From Mycobacterium bourgelatii (GTDB lineage Bacteria > Actinomycetota > Actinomycetes > Mycobacteriales > Mycobacteriaceae): 64,000 bases of DNA. The notes below the pieces were generated by a model. The model saw only the letters and a list, made by a program, of their open reading frames with translations. It was not told where the DNA came from and did not search any database. The stretch covers positions 434,001 to 498,000 of the forward strand of contig NZ_BLKZ01000001.1 of assembly GCF_010723575.1 (NCBI RefSeq), read 5' to 3'. Position 1 is the first letter of the stretch, and each line of letters starts with the position of its first letter. Made by a program: the position numbers and the translations under genes. Positions 8,672 to 16,841 of the stretch are shown here, piece after piece.

Positions 8672-10045
8672 ATGAGCAGGACTGATCAGGCGAACGCCGT
8701 AGCGGTATCGGCGCAGCTGTTCGAGGACGCCTGCACGCGCATCCCCGGTGGGGTGAACTCGCCGGTGCGCGCGTTTTCCGCGGTCGGCGGCACGCCGCGG
8801 TTCATCACCGAAGCGCACGGCTGCTGGCTGACCGACGCCGACGGCAACCGCTACGTCGACCTGGTCTGCTCGTGGGGTCCGATGATCCTGGGTCACGCGC
8901 ACCCGGCCGTGGTCGACGCCGTCGCCAAGGCTGCCGCCAACGGCCTGTCCTTCGGGGCCCCGACGCCGGCCGAGTCCGAGCTGGCCGCCGAGATCATCGA
9001 GCGGGTGGGTCCGGTCGAGCGGCTACGGCTGGTGAACTCCGGCACCGAGGCCACCATGAGCGCGGTGCGGCTGGCCCGCGGGTTCACCGGACGGGCCAAG
9101 ATCGTCAAGTTCTCCGGCTGCTACCACGGGCACGTGGATTCGTTGCTCGCCGACGCGGGTTCGGGGGTGGCCACGCTGGGTTTGTGTGACGACCCGCAGC
9201 GCCCGGCTTCGCCGCGCTCGCGATCGTCACAGGGCCTGCCATCGTCGCCCGGAGTCACCGGCGCCGCCGCGGCCGACACGATCGTGTTGCCCTACAACGA
9301 CATCGACGCGGTACGGGAGACGTTCGAACGCTTCGGCGACCAGATCGCCGCGGTGATCACCGAGGCCAGCCCGGGCAACATGGGCGTCGTCCCGCCCGCG
9401 CCCGGCTACAACGCCGCGCTGCGCGCCGTCACGGCGGAAAACGGCGCCCTGTTGATCGTGGACGAGGTCATGACCGGCTTTCGGGTCAGCCGAAGTGGTT
9501 GGTACGGAATCGATCCCGTGGACGCCGACCTGTTCACGTTCGGCAAGGTAATGAGTGGTGGGCTGCCGGCGGCCGCGTTCGGCGGGCGCGTCGAGGTGAT
9601 GGAACGCCTGGCGCCACTGGGCCCGGTGTATCAGGCGGGCACGCTGTCGGGTAACCCGGTGGCGATGGCCGCGGGACTGGCTACGCTGCGGGCAGCCGAC
9701 GCCGCGGTCTACACCGCGCTGGACGCCAATGCCGACCGCCTGGCCGGGCTGTTCGCGCAGGCCCTGACCGAAGCCGGTGTGCCACATCAGATTCCGCGGG
9801 CCGGCAACATGTTGAGCGTGTTCTTCACCGATACCCCGGTGACCGATTTCGCCTCCGCCCGCGCCACCGAGACCTGGCGCTATCCGGCGTTCTTCCACGC
9901 CCTGCTCAACGCCGGCGTCTACCCGCCGTGCAGCGCCTTCGAGGCATGGTTCGTCTCGGCGGCACTGGACGACGACGCGTTCGAGCGGATCGCCGACGCG
10001 CTACCTGCCGCGGCGCGCGCCGCGGCCCAGGAGGAAAGACCCTGA
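8672..10045 (+). CDS. hemL: Glutamate-1-semialdehyde 2,1-aminomutase
   Basis: A 457-residue PLP enzyme that converts glutamate-1-semialdehyde to 5-aminolevulinate in the C5 route to haem. It contains the class III aminotransferase core, with NSGTEATMSAVRLARGFTGR for phosphate/cofactor contact, DEVMTGFRVS and the PLP lysine in TFGKVMSGG. It equals Rv0524 in position and size. Compared with the shorter enterobacterial enzymes there is an insert after GSGVATLGL whose DNA forms a hairpin (listed separately); the same insert is recalled in M. tuberculosis. The stop overlaps the next start (TGATG). Confidence 0.96.
   Translation: MSRTDQANAVAVSAQLFEDACTRIPGGVNSPVRAFSAVGGTPRFITEAHGCWLTDADGNRYVDLVCSWGPMILGHAHPAVVDAVAKAAANGLSFGAPTPAESELAAEIIERVGPVERLRLVNSGTEATMSAVRLARGFTGRAKIVKFSGCYHGHVDSLLADAGSGVATLGLCDDPQRPASPRSRSSQGLPSSPGVTGAAAADTIVLPYNDIDAVRETFERFGDQIAAVITEASPGNMGVVPPAPGYNAALRAVTAENGALLIVDEVMTGFRVSRSGWYGIDPVDADLFTFGKVMSGGLPAAAFGGRVEVMERLAPLGPVYQAGTLSGNPVAMAAGLATLRAADAAVYTALDANADRLAGLFAQALTEAGVPHQIPRAGNMLSVFFTDTPVTDFASARATETWRYPAFFHALLNAGVYPPCSAFEAWFVSAALDDDAFERIADALPAAARAAAQEERP
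9185..9231. repeat. Palindromic in-frame insert within hemL
   Basis: TGTGACGA (9185-9192) is matched by its exact reverse complement TCGTCACA (9224-9231). Nested inside are AGCGC/GCGCT and GGC-TTC-GCC. The 47-bp element encodes a Cys/Pro/Arg/Ser-rich loop of the aminomutase. It looks like a small hairpin element accommodated in a surface loop. Confidence 0.65.
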
Positions 10046-10653
10046 TGGCCGAAGAAACCCGAGTTCATGTGGTGCGCCACGGCGAGGTGCACAACCCCAC
10101 CGGGGTCCTCTACGGTCGGCTGCCCGGCTTCCGCCTGTCCGAGCGCGGCCAGGCCCAGGCCGCGGCGGTCGCCGACGCGCTGGCCGGACGCGACATTGTC
10201 GCGGTTATCGCCTCCCCGCTGCAGCGCGCCCAGGAAACCGCCGCGCCCATCGCCGCCAAGCACGACCTGCCCGTGGACACCGACCCCGACCTGATCGAGT
10301 CGACCAACTTCTTCGAGGGGCGGCGAGTTGGCCCGGGCGACGGGGCTTGGCGCGACCCGCGGTTCTGGTGGCAACTGCGCAACCCGTTCACCCCGTCGTG
10401 GGGTGAGCCCTACGCCGAAATCGCCGCGCGGATGGCGACGGCGGCCGAGAAGGCGCGGGTCCGCGGCGCCGGTCACGAGGTGGTGTGCGTCAGCCACCAG
10501 TTGCCGGTCTGGACGCTGCGGCTGCATCTGACCGGCCGGAGGCTCTGGCACGACCCGCGGCGCCGGGAATGCAACCTGGCTTCGGTGACATCGCTGATCT
10601 ACGACGGTGATCGGCTGGTAGATGTCGAGTATTTCGAACCCTTCGGCGCTTGA
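10045..10653 (+). CDS. Histidine phosphatase family protein (phosphoglycerate mutase-like), Rv0525 homologue
   Basis: A 202-residue protein opening with the phosphohistidine motif VVRHGEVHNP (residues ~9-18) and holding a second catalytic histidine in VVCVSHQLPVW at ~155. This is the branch-2-like phosphoglycerate mutase/phosphatase fold. The natural substrate is unknown; conserved linkage to hemL and the cytochrome c maturation genes suggests a role near that pathway. The ATG at 10045 overlaps the hemL stop by one base, giving translational coupling. A longer frame from 9928 is an artefact running through hemL. Confidence 0.88.
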   Translation: MAEETRVHVVRHGEVHNPTGVLYGRLPGFRLSERGQAQAAAVADALAGRDIVAVIASPLQRAQETAAPIAAKHDLPVDTDPDLIESTNFFEGRRVGPGDGAWRDPRFWWQLRNPFTPSWGEPYAEIAARMATAAEKARVRGAGHEVVCVSHQLPVWTLRLHLTGRRLWHDPRRRECNLASVTSLIYDGDRLVDVEYFEPFGA

Positions 10654-10655
10654 TC

Positions 10656-11270
10656 ATGCGGCGTTTGGTGATCGCGACAGCGGTGGTGGCTTTCCTGCTC
10701 ACGGGATCGCTCACCGGCTGTTCGGGACGCGACGCCGTCGCCCAGGGCGGCACGTTCGAATTCGTCTCACCGGGCGGCAAAACCGACATCTTCTACGACC
10801 CGCCCGCCAACCGGGGCCGTCCCGCCCCGCTGTCCGGGCCCGACTTGGCGGATCCGGCGCGCACCCTGTCGCTGGACGAGTTCGCAGGGCGCGTCGTCGT
10901 CATCAATGTGTGGGGTCAGTGGTGCGGTCCCTGCCGGGCGGAGGTCAGCCAACTGCAGCGCGTGTACGACGCCACCCGGGACGCCGGGGTCTCCCTCCTG
11001 GGGATCGACGTGCGCGACAACAACCGCGCAGCCGCCCAGGACTTCGTCGCCGACCGGCACGTGACGTTCCCGTCCATCTACGACCCGGCCATGCGTACCC
11101 TCATCGCGTTCGGCGGCAAGTACCCCACCACCGTCATTCCGTCGACGCTGGTGCTCGACCGCCAGCACCGGGTCGCCGCGGTGTTCCTGCGTGAATTGCT
11201 GGCCGAGGACCTGCAGCCAGTGGTCCAGCGGGTAGCCGCCGAGGACGCGGCCCCACCCGGACCACAATGA
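10656..11270 (+). CDS. TlpA/ResA-like thioredoxin lipoprotein, Rv0526 homologue
   Basis: A 204-residue predicted lipoprotein. The N-terminus is a signal peptide ending in the lipobox LTGC (residue ~22), and the mature part is a thioredoxin domain with the redox motif WCGPC (~89-93) and a later cis-proline region at YPTTVIPSTLVLD. It should work outside the membrane, passing electrons from CcdA to reduce the haem-binding cysteines of apocytochrome c, as ResA or CcsX do. It starts 2 bases after the phosphatase stop and overlaps ccdA by four bases, forming one operon with ccdA, resB and ccsA. Confidence 0.93.
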   Translation: MRRLVIATAVVAFLLTGSLTGCSGRDAVAQGGTFEFVSPGGKTDIFYDPPANRGRPAPLSGPDLADPARTLSLDEFAGRVVVINVWGQWCGPCRAEVSQLQRVYDATRDAGVSLLGIDVRDNNRAAAQDFVADRHVTFPSIYDPAMRTLIAFGGKYPTTVIPSTLVLDRQHRVAAVFLRELLAEDLQPVVQRVAAEDAAPPGPQ

Positions 11271-12085
11271 CCGGGTTCACTGAAATCGCTGCAGCGGGGC
11301 CGCTATTGGTGGCGCTCGCGGTGTGCATGCTGGCGGGGTTGGTGTCGTTCGCCTCGCCGTGTGTGGTGCCGCTGGTGCCGGGCTACCTGTCGTATCTGGC
11401 CGCCGTCGTCGGCGTCGAAGACGGGCAGGCTGTGGCCGGCCAGGCCGGTAACGCCGGCTCGGCCGGTAACGCTGGCACCGTGAAGGCGCCGCCCGCCGCG
11501 CGGTGGCGGGTGGCCGGCTCGGCGGCGCTGTTCGTGGCGGGGTTCACCACGGTGTTCGTGCTGGGCACCGTCGTGGTGTTGGGCATGACCAACACGTTGA
11601 TAACCAACCAGATGGTGCTGCAACGGGTGGGCGGGGTGCTGACCATCGTGATGGGGCTGGTGTTCGTCGGGCTGTTTCCCGTGCTGCAGCGGCAAGCGCG
11701 GTTCAGCCCGCGGCAGTTGACGACGGTCGCTGGGGCACCGTTACTCGGCGCCGTGTTCGCCCTGGGCTGGACGCCGTGTCTGGGGCCGACGTTGGCCGGA
11801 GTGGTAACGGTCGCCTCGGCCACCGACGGTTCCAACGTGGTGCGCGGAGTGCTGCTGGTGATCGCCTACTGCCTGGGGCTGGGGATCCCGTTCGTGCTGC
11901 TGGCGTTCGGTTCGGCGTGGGCGGTGGCTGGCCTGGGTTGGCTGCGCCGACACACCAGGGCCATCCAGATCTTCGGTGGCGTGTTGTTGATCCTCGTCGG
12001 CATGGCTCTGGTCACCGGGGTGTGGAACGACTTCGTTTCCTGGCTGCGCGACGCCTTCGTCTCGGACGTGAGGCTCCCGATTTGA
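11267..12085 (+). CDS. ccdA: Cytochrome c biogenesis protein CcdA (thiol-electron carrier)
   Basis: A 272-residue membrane protein with six predicted helices that moves reducing equivalents from cytoplasmic thioredoxin to the extracytoplasmic thioredoxin-like partner. Conserved cysteine/proline segments are visible: SFASPCVVPLVPGYLSYL in helix 1 and GWTPCLGPTL in helix 4, the redox pair. A loop after helix 1 contains a short AGNAGSAGNAG repeat that looks lineage-specific. The ATGA overlap with the upstream thioredoxin gene indicates coupled translation. Rv0527 is the M. tuberculosis counterpart. Confidence 0.95.
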   Translation: MTGFTEIAAAGPLLVALAVCMLAGLVSFASPCVVPLVPGYLSYLAAVVGVEDGQAVAGQAGNAGSAGNAGTVKAPPAARWRVAGSAALFVAGFTTVFVLGTVVVLGMTNTLITNQMVLQRVGGVLTIVMGLVFVGLFPVLQRQARFSPRQLTTVAGAPLLGAVFALGWTPCLGPTLAGVVTVASATDGSNVVRGVLLVIAYCLGLGIPFVLLAFGSAWAVAGLGWLRRHTRAIQIFGGVLLILVGMALVTGVWNDFVSWLRDAFVSDVRLPI

Positions 12086-12096
12086 CCCGGCAAGAG

Positions 12097-13818
12097 GTGG
12101 CGCGAGCAGACGCAAACTTGCACGAAAACGGGCGTTTTCGTGCAAGTTTGCGTCTGCTCGCGGGGAAAGCGCGCAACCTGTGGCGGTCGTTGACCTCGAT
12201 GGGGACGGCGCTGGTGCTGCTGTTTCTCCTCGCGCTGGCAGCGATACCCGGGGCGCTGCTGCCGCAGCGCAGCCTCAACGCCGGCAAGGTCGACGAATAC
12301 CTGAGTTCGCATCCGACCATCGGCCCGTGGCTCGACGAGTTGCAGGCCTTCGACGTGTTCTCCAGCTTCTGGTTCACCGCCATCTACGTGCTGCTGTTCG
12401 TCTCGCTCGTCGGCTGCCTGACCCCGCGGATGATCGAGCACGCGCGCAGCCTGCGCGCCACGCCGGTGGCCGCGCCGCGCAATCTGTCCCGGCTGCCCAA
12501 GCACGCCCGCGCCGAGCTGCCCGCCGATCCGCACGAGCTGAACGCCCTGGCAAACAAGATCGTCCGTCGGCTACGTGGCTGGCGCACGGCGATCCGGCAT
12601 CAGCACGGCTCAGAAGCCGGCCCCGAAACCGTCCCCGAAACCGTCCCCGAAACCGTAGAGGTCTCCGCGGAAAAGGGTTACCTGCGCGAGTTCGGCAATA
12701 TCGTCTTCCACTTCTCCCTGCTCGGCCTGCTGGTCGCGGTGGCCGTCGGGAAGTTGTTCGGCTATGAGGGCAACGTGATCGTCATCGCCGACGGCGGCCC
12801 CGGGTTCTGCTCGGCGTCGCCGGCGGCGTTCGACTCGTTCCGCGCCGGCAACACCGTCGACGGCACCTCCCTGCATCCGATCTGCATCCGGGTCAACGAC
12901 TTTCAGGCGCACTACTTGCCATCCGGCCAGGCCACCTACTTCGCGTCGGACATCGACTACCAGGCCGGAAACGATCTGGCGTCCAACACCTGGCGCCCCT
13001 ACCGGCTCGAGGTCAACCGCCCGCTGCGCATCGGCGGCGACCGGGTTTACCTGCAGGGCCACGGCTACGCCCCCACCTTCACCGTCACGTTCCCGAACGG
13101 CCAAAGCCGCACCTCGACCGTGCAGTGGCGACCCGACAACCCGCAGACCCTGCTGTCCTCGGGGGTGGCGCGCATCGACCCGCCGGCGGGCAGCTACCCG
13201 ACCGGCGACGAACGTCGCAAACACACCATCGCCATCCAGGGCCTGCTGGCACCGACCGAACAGCTCGAGGGCACCCTGCTGTCGTCGCGCTTTCCGGCGC
13301 TCGACGCTCCCGCGGTGGCCGTCGACATCTACCGCGGTGACACCGGCCTGGACAGTGGGCGTCCGCAGTCGCTGTTCACTCTGGATCACCGGCTGATCGA
13401 GCAGGGCCGGTTGGTCAAGGAGAAGCGGGTCAACCTGCGCGTCGGGGAGCAGGTCCGCATCGACCAGGGCCCGGGCGCGGGCACCATCGTCCGATTCGAC
13501 GGCGCCGTGCCGTTCGTGAATCTGCAGGTTTCCCACGACCCTGGCCAGGGCTGGGTGCTGGTGTTCGCCATCACAATGATGGCCGGCCTGCTGGTATCCC
13601 TGCTGGTGCGCCGACGGCGGGTCTGGGTTCGGCTTATGCCCGCCGCTGACGCTGCAGGTACGGTGAGCATCGAGCTGGGCGGCTTGGCGCGCACCGACAA
13701 CTCCGGGTGGGGCGACGAGTTCGAGCGGCTGACTGAGCAGATAGTGGCGGGGCTCGGCGAATCGGCTTCAGCTCCCGAGAAAGCCACCAGAACGACCTCT
13801 GAGGTGGACGTCACGTGA
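12097..13818 (+). CDS. resB: Cytochrome c maturation protein ResB
   Basis: Large membrane component of the system II haem-delivery complex, corresponding to Rv0528 (~529 residues). Three helices are near the N-terminus (after SLTSMGTALVLLFLLAL) and one near residue ~500, with a long extracytoplasmic domain between. The start is uncertain. TTG 12082, GTG 12097 and ATG 12199 are all in frame, and the first two would place a perfect 60-nt palindrome inside the coding region as an extra leader of about 20 residues. From ATG 12199 the protein has 539 residues, closest to the M. tuberculosis length. A triple PETV microrepeat lies at 12621-12656. It overlaps ccsA by four bases. Confidence 0.9.
   Translation: MARADANLHENGRFRASLRLLAGKARNLWRSLTSMGTALVLLFLLALAAIPGALLPQRSLNAGKVDEYLSSHPTIGPWLDELQAFDVFSSFWFTAIYVLLFVSLVGCLTPRMIEHARSLRATPVAAPRNLSRLPKHARAELPADPHELNALANKIVRRLRGWRTAIRHQHGSEAGPETVPETVPETVEVSAEKGYLREFGNIVFHFSLLGLLVAVAVGKLFGYEGNVIVIADGGPGFCSASPAAFDSFRAGNTVDGTSLHPICIRVNDFQAHYLPSGQATYFASDIDYQAGNDLASNTWRPYRLEVNRPLRIGGDRVYLQGHGYAPTFTVTFPNGQSRTSTVQWRPDNPQTLLSSGVARIDPPAGSYPTGDERRKHTIAIQGLLAPTEQLEGTLLSSRFPALDAPAVAVDIYRGDTGLDSGRPQSLFTLDHRLIEQGRLVKEKRVNLRVGEQVRIDQGPGAGTIVRFDGAVPFVNLQVSHDPGQGWVLVFAITMMAGLLVSLLVRRRRVWVRLMPAADAAGTVSIELGGLARTDNSGWGDEFERLTEQIVAGLGESASAPEKATRTTSEVDVT
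12102..12161. repeat. Perfect 60-nt palindrome at the ccdA/resB boundary
   Basis: Bases 12102-12130 are exactly repeated in reverse complement at 12133-12161, giving 29-bp arms separated by GG. The termini read GCGAGCAGAC. A related 60-nt element is at 54393-54452. As RNA this would be a very stable hairpin 17 bases after the ccdA stop. Confidence 0.9.
12621..12656. repeat. Three tandem copies of a 12-bp unit inside resB
   Basis: The unit CCCCGAAACCGT is repeated exactly three times and encodes a repeating Pro-Glu-Thr-Val in the extracytoplasmic loop of ResB. The length of 12 bp keeps the frame if copies are gained or lost. Confidence 0.9.
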
Positions 13819-14792
13819 ATACCCCGAACATCGACATCGGCCTGGCCAGGTACTCGGACTGGGCGTTCACCTCGGCCGTGGTCGCGTTGGTGGTCGCCCT
13901 GCTGCTGTTGGCCATCGAGCTGGCCTATGTCCGCGGCCGCAAGGTCGAGGAGCGCGAACTGGTGTCCGCCGGAACGGTGTCTAAGGACGATGCCACCCCG
14001 GGGATCGTGGTCGACGCCCCGCAACGGCGCCTCGACGAACGCGTGGGGCGGGCCGGCCTGGCCGTGCTCTACCTCGGCATCGGCCTGCTGCTGGCGTGCA
14101 TCGTGCTGCGCGGCCTGGCCACCATGCGGGTCCCGTGGGGCAACATGTACGAGTTCATCAACCTGACCTGCATGTCCGGACTGGTCGCGGGCGCAATAGT
14201 GCTGCGGCGTCCGCAGTACCGTCCGCTGTGGGTTTTCCTGCTGGTTCCGGTGCTGGTGCTGCTCACGGTGTCCGGACGCTGGCTCTACACCAACGCCGCG
14301 CCGGTGATGCCCGCACTGCAGTCCTACTGGCTGCCCATCCACGTCTCGGTGGTCAGCCTCGGCTCCGGGGTCTTTCTGGTCGCCGGCATCGCCAGCATCC
14401 TGTTCCTGCTGCGCACCTCTTCCCTGTCCGACCCGGAGGCCGAGGGCCGGTTGGCCCGCGTGGTGCAGCGACTCCCGGATGCGCAGACCCTGGACCGGAT
14501 CGCCTACCGAACCACGATCTTCGCCTTTCCCGTGTTCGGTTTCGGCGTGATCTTCGGCGCCATCTGGGCCGAGGAAGCATGGGGCCGTTACTGGGGCTGG
14601 GACCCGAAGGAAACCGTTTCGTTCATCGCCTGGGTGGTCTACGCCGCATACCTGCATGCCAGGTCAACGGCGGGTTGGCGGGACCGCAAGGCGGCCTGGA
14701 TCAACGTCGCAGGGTTCGTCGCCATGGTCTTCAACTTGTTCTTCGTTAACCTGGTGACAGTTGGCCTGCATTCCTACGCGGGCGTGGGCTGA
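13815..14792 (+). CDS. ccsA: Cytochrome c assembly protein CcsA/ResC (haem-handling WWD-family protein)
   Basis: A 325-residue multi-pass protein that presents haem for ligation to apocytochrome c together with ResB. The diagnostic tryptophan-rich segment is EEAWGRYWGWDPKETVSF near residue 255, followed by a conserved His in YAAYLHAR; an earlier conserved segment is VPWGNMYEF. Eight or so hydrophobic helices are apparent. It starts in a GTGA overlap with resB and corresponds to Rv0529. It completes the four-gene system II set. Confidence 0.95.
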   Translation: MNTPNIDIGLARYSDWAFTSAVVALVVALLLLAIELAYVRGRKVEERELVSAGTVSKDDATPGIVVDAPQRRLDERVGRAGLAVLYLGIGLLLACIVLRGLATMRVPWGNMYEFINLTCMSGLVAGAIVLRRPQYRPLWVFLLVPVLVLLTVSGRWLYTNAAPVMPALQSYWLPIHVSVVSLGSGVFLVAGIASILFLLRTSSLSDPEAEGRLARVVQRLPDAQTLDRIAYRTTIFAFPVFGFGVIFGAIWAEEAWGRYWGWDPKETVSFIAWVVYAAYLHARSTAGWRDRKAAWINVAGFVAMVFNLFFVNLVTVGLHSYAGVG

Positions 14793-14838
14793 CGGTCAAG
14801 CAACCGACCCGAGATCTGCAACCAGGGGGAGGGCCTAC

Positions 14839-16242
14839 GTGTCCGAGCAGCCAACGACGGGCGTGGGGGCGCCCCGCACCCAAGACGGCGGAGCCGGTAA
14901 CGGCGACCCAGACGGTGCGACCAGACAGTTTTCTACCCAACCGCATGCCGGCGACCCGCCCACCGAGTCCGGCTACGATCCCGTAGCCGAGTCGCCGACG
15001 CGCGCCTTCGCCGGGTTCCGCACCGAACGGCGGCCGCCGGCGCCGCCCGCACCGTCCGGGCCGCCCACCGCAGCCGGGCCCGCGCCCGGTCCTGGGCCCG
15101 CGCCCGGCCCTAGTCCCGCTGCCGGCCCTGGGCCCGCGCCCGGCCCACCCGCCTGGGACTCCACTCCCGTCACCGGCCTGCCACGGGTCGATCCGACCGC
15201 CTACGGGGCCTACTACTCCGAGCCCCACCGGCTGGTAGACGAACCCGAAACGCCGGCCGAACGGCCCCAGTTTCGCCCGGAACCGTTGCCGCACACGCCG
15301 TACCCCGAACTGGCCACCACCACGTTGCTGCGGCCGGTCAAACCGCCGCCGTCGGAAGGCTGGCGCCGGCTGGTCTACGTGTTGTCGGGTCAGCTGATCA
15401 ACCTCGGCGAAGGGCCCCGAGCGACCCGGTACAACGACCTGGTCGCGCAGGTCAACCGGCCCTTGCGCGGCTGCTACCGGATTGCGCTGCTGTCGCTGAA
15501 GGGCGGCGTGGGCAAGACGACGATCACCGCGACGCTGGGAGCCACCTTCGCGCACGTGCGCGGTGACCGGGTGATCGCGGTGGACGCCAACCCTGATCGC
15601 GGCACGTTGAGCCAGAAGGTCCCGCTCGAGACGCCGGCCACGGTGCGCCACCTGCTGTGCGACGCCGCCAGCATCGAGCGCTACAGCGACGTCCGCGGCT
15701 ACACCTCGCAAGGCCCCAGCGGCCTGGAAGTGTTGGCCTCGGCCAGCGATCCGGCGGTGTCGGAGGCGTTCAGCGCCGAGGACTACTCCCGCACGCTGGA
15801 AATCCTGGAGCGTTTCTACGGCCTGGTGCTCACCGACTGCGGCACCGGACTGCTGCATTCGGCGATGTCGGCGATCTTGGAGAAGTCCGACGTGCTGATC
15901 GTGGTGGCGTCGGGGTCCATCGACGGCGCCCGCAGTGCGTCGGCAACGCTGGACTGGCTGGAAGCGCACGGCCACGAGGATTTGGTGCGCAATTCGATCA
16001 CGGTGATCAACGGGGTGCGGCCCCGTTCGGGCAAGGTCGACATGCAAAAGGTGATCGACCATTTCGCCCGGCGCTCCCGCGCCGTGCACCTGGTGCCCTT
16101 CGACCCGCACCTCGAGGAAGGCGCGGAGATCTCGCTGGAGCGTTTGAAGCGGCACACCCGCGAGGCCCTCACCGAATTGGCGGCGGTGGTGGCCGACGGG
16201 TTTCCAGGCGATCAGCGGAGGGCCAACCCGAACTTCACCTAG
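14839..16242 (+). CDS. MinD/ParA-like P-loop ATPase with Pro/Ala-rich N-terminus, Rv0530 homologue
   Basis: A 467-residue protein. Residues 1-~180 are disordered and Pro/Gly/Ala-rich, with a repeating PAPGP pattern. The C-terminal half is a ParA/MinD-type ATPase with a deviant Walker A motif (LKGGVGKTTITATL at ~218), switch segment VDANPDRGTLS and VLTDCGTG. This architecture resembles ESX-associated MinD-like proteins (the EspI type), although no ESX genes are nearby. The GTG at 14839 is preceded by an AGGGGGAGGG ribosome site; a longer frame from 14761 overlaps ccsA and is not favoured. The partner and membrane target are unknown. Confidence 0.88.
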   Translation: MSEQPTTGVGAPRTQDGGAGNGDPDGATRQFSTQPHAGDPPTESGYDPVAESPTRAFAGFRTERRPPAPPAPSGPPTAAGPAPGPGPAPGPSPAAGPGPAPGPPAWDSTPVTGLPRVDPTAYGAYYSEPHRLVDEPETPAERPQFRPEPLPHTPYPELATTTLLRPVKPPPSEGWRRLVYVLSGQLINLGEGPRATRYNDLVAQVNRPLRGCYRIALLSLKGGVGKTTITATLGATFAHVRGDRVIAVDANPDRGTLSQKVPLETPATVRHLLCDAASIERYSDVRGYTSQGPSGLEVLASASDPAVSEAFSAEDYSRTLEILERFYGLVLTDCGTGLLHSAMSAILEKSDVLIVVASGSIDGARSASATLDWLEAHGHEDLVRNSITVINGVRPRSGKVDMQKVIDHFARRSRAVHLVPFDPHLEEGAEISLERLKRHTREALTELAAVVADGFPGDQRRANPNFT

Positions 16243-16260
16243 TGGGGGACCGAGTGCGGG

Positions 16261-16422
16261 TTAGCGGGGGTCTTGTCCGCCCTGACCCAACCGGCGCAGG
16301 AACTCTGGATCGTCGTCGGGGCCGATCACGCGCGTGGTCGGCCGGCTCGGCTGCGCTCGCGCAGCGCGCCAGCCTAGATAGATAAGCGTCCCCAACACCA
16401 GGACGACGAGCAGGTAAAGCAC
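16261..16422 (-). CDS. Small single-pass membrane protein, 53 residues (Rv0530A-like)
   Basis: The minus-strand frame from GTG 16422 to TAA 16261 encodes 53 residues. It starts with a hydrophobic helix (LYLLVVLVLGTLIYLGW), followed by a basic segment and an acidic/Arg tail (IGPDDDPEFLRRLGQGGQDPR). An AGGAGG ribosome site (16429-16434) stands six bases before the GTG, which strongly supports translation. M. tuberculosis has an annotated small gene, Rv0530A, in this gap. The function is unknown; the build suggests a membrane-anchored adaptor. It converges on the MinD-like ATPase gene with an 18-base gap. Confidence 0.82.
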   Translation of the reverse strand: MLYLLVVLVLGTLIYLGWRAARAQPSRPTTRVIGPDDDPEFLRRLGQGGQDPR

Positions 16423-16478
16423 TCGACACCTCCTGCTAGCGAATATACCCGTGACAGGGCTGCCACTAGGCTCTAGAT

Positions 16479-16811
16479 GTGTCGGAAGCGCCCGAGGACA
16501 ACATCACTGGGACTCGCGGGACCCTCTACGTCGTGCTTTACGCGGTGGCCCGGTTCCTGCTGGCGATCGTGGTCAGTGCCGCTATCTATGGGGTGGCGCG
16601 ATTACTCGGGGTGTCCGAATTCCCGCTGGTGGTCGCCGCGTTGTTCGGTCTGATCATCGCGATGCCGCTGGGGATCTGGGTTTTCACGCCGTTGCGGAGA
16701 CGGGCGACGGCGGCATTGGCGGTGGCCGGTGAACGCCGGCGCAAGGAGCGTGAGAAGTTGCGGGCCCGCTTGCGCGGTGAGGCGCTCCCCGACGGCGACG
16801 AAGAGGCGTGA
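16479..16811 (+). CDS. Small membrane protein, DUF4229-like, Rv0531 homologue
   Basis: A 110-residue protein with two hydrophobic helices (VLYAVARFLLAIVVSAAIY and FPLVVAALFGLIIAMPLGIWV) followed by a highly charged tail (ERRRKEREKLRARLRGEAL). The function is unknown. It has a GTG start at 16479. It is divergent from the 53-residue membrane protein with 56 bases between starts, and converges on fabH. In M. tuberculosis the next gene is PE_PGRS6 (Rv0532); here it is absent and only 30 bases separate this gene from fabH. Confidence 0.85.
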   Translation: MSEAPEDNITGTRGTLYVVLYAVARFLLAIVVSAAIYGVARLLGVSEFPLVVAALFGLIIAMPLGIWVFTPLRRRATAALAVAGERRRKEREKLRARLRGEALPDGDEEA

Positions 16812-16841
16812 GCGAGGCGTTATCCCGTCGGCAACAGTCCG

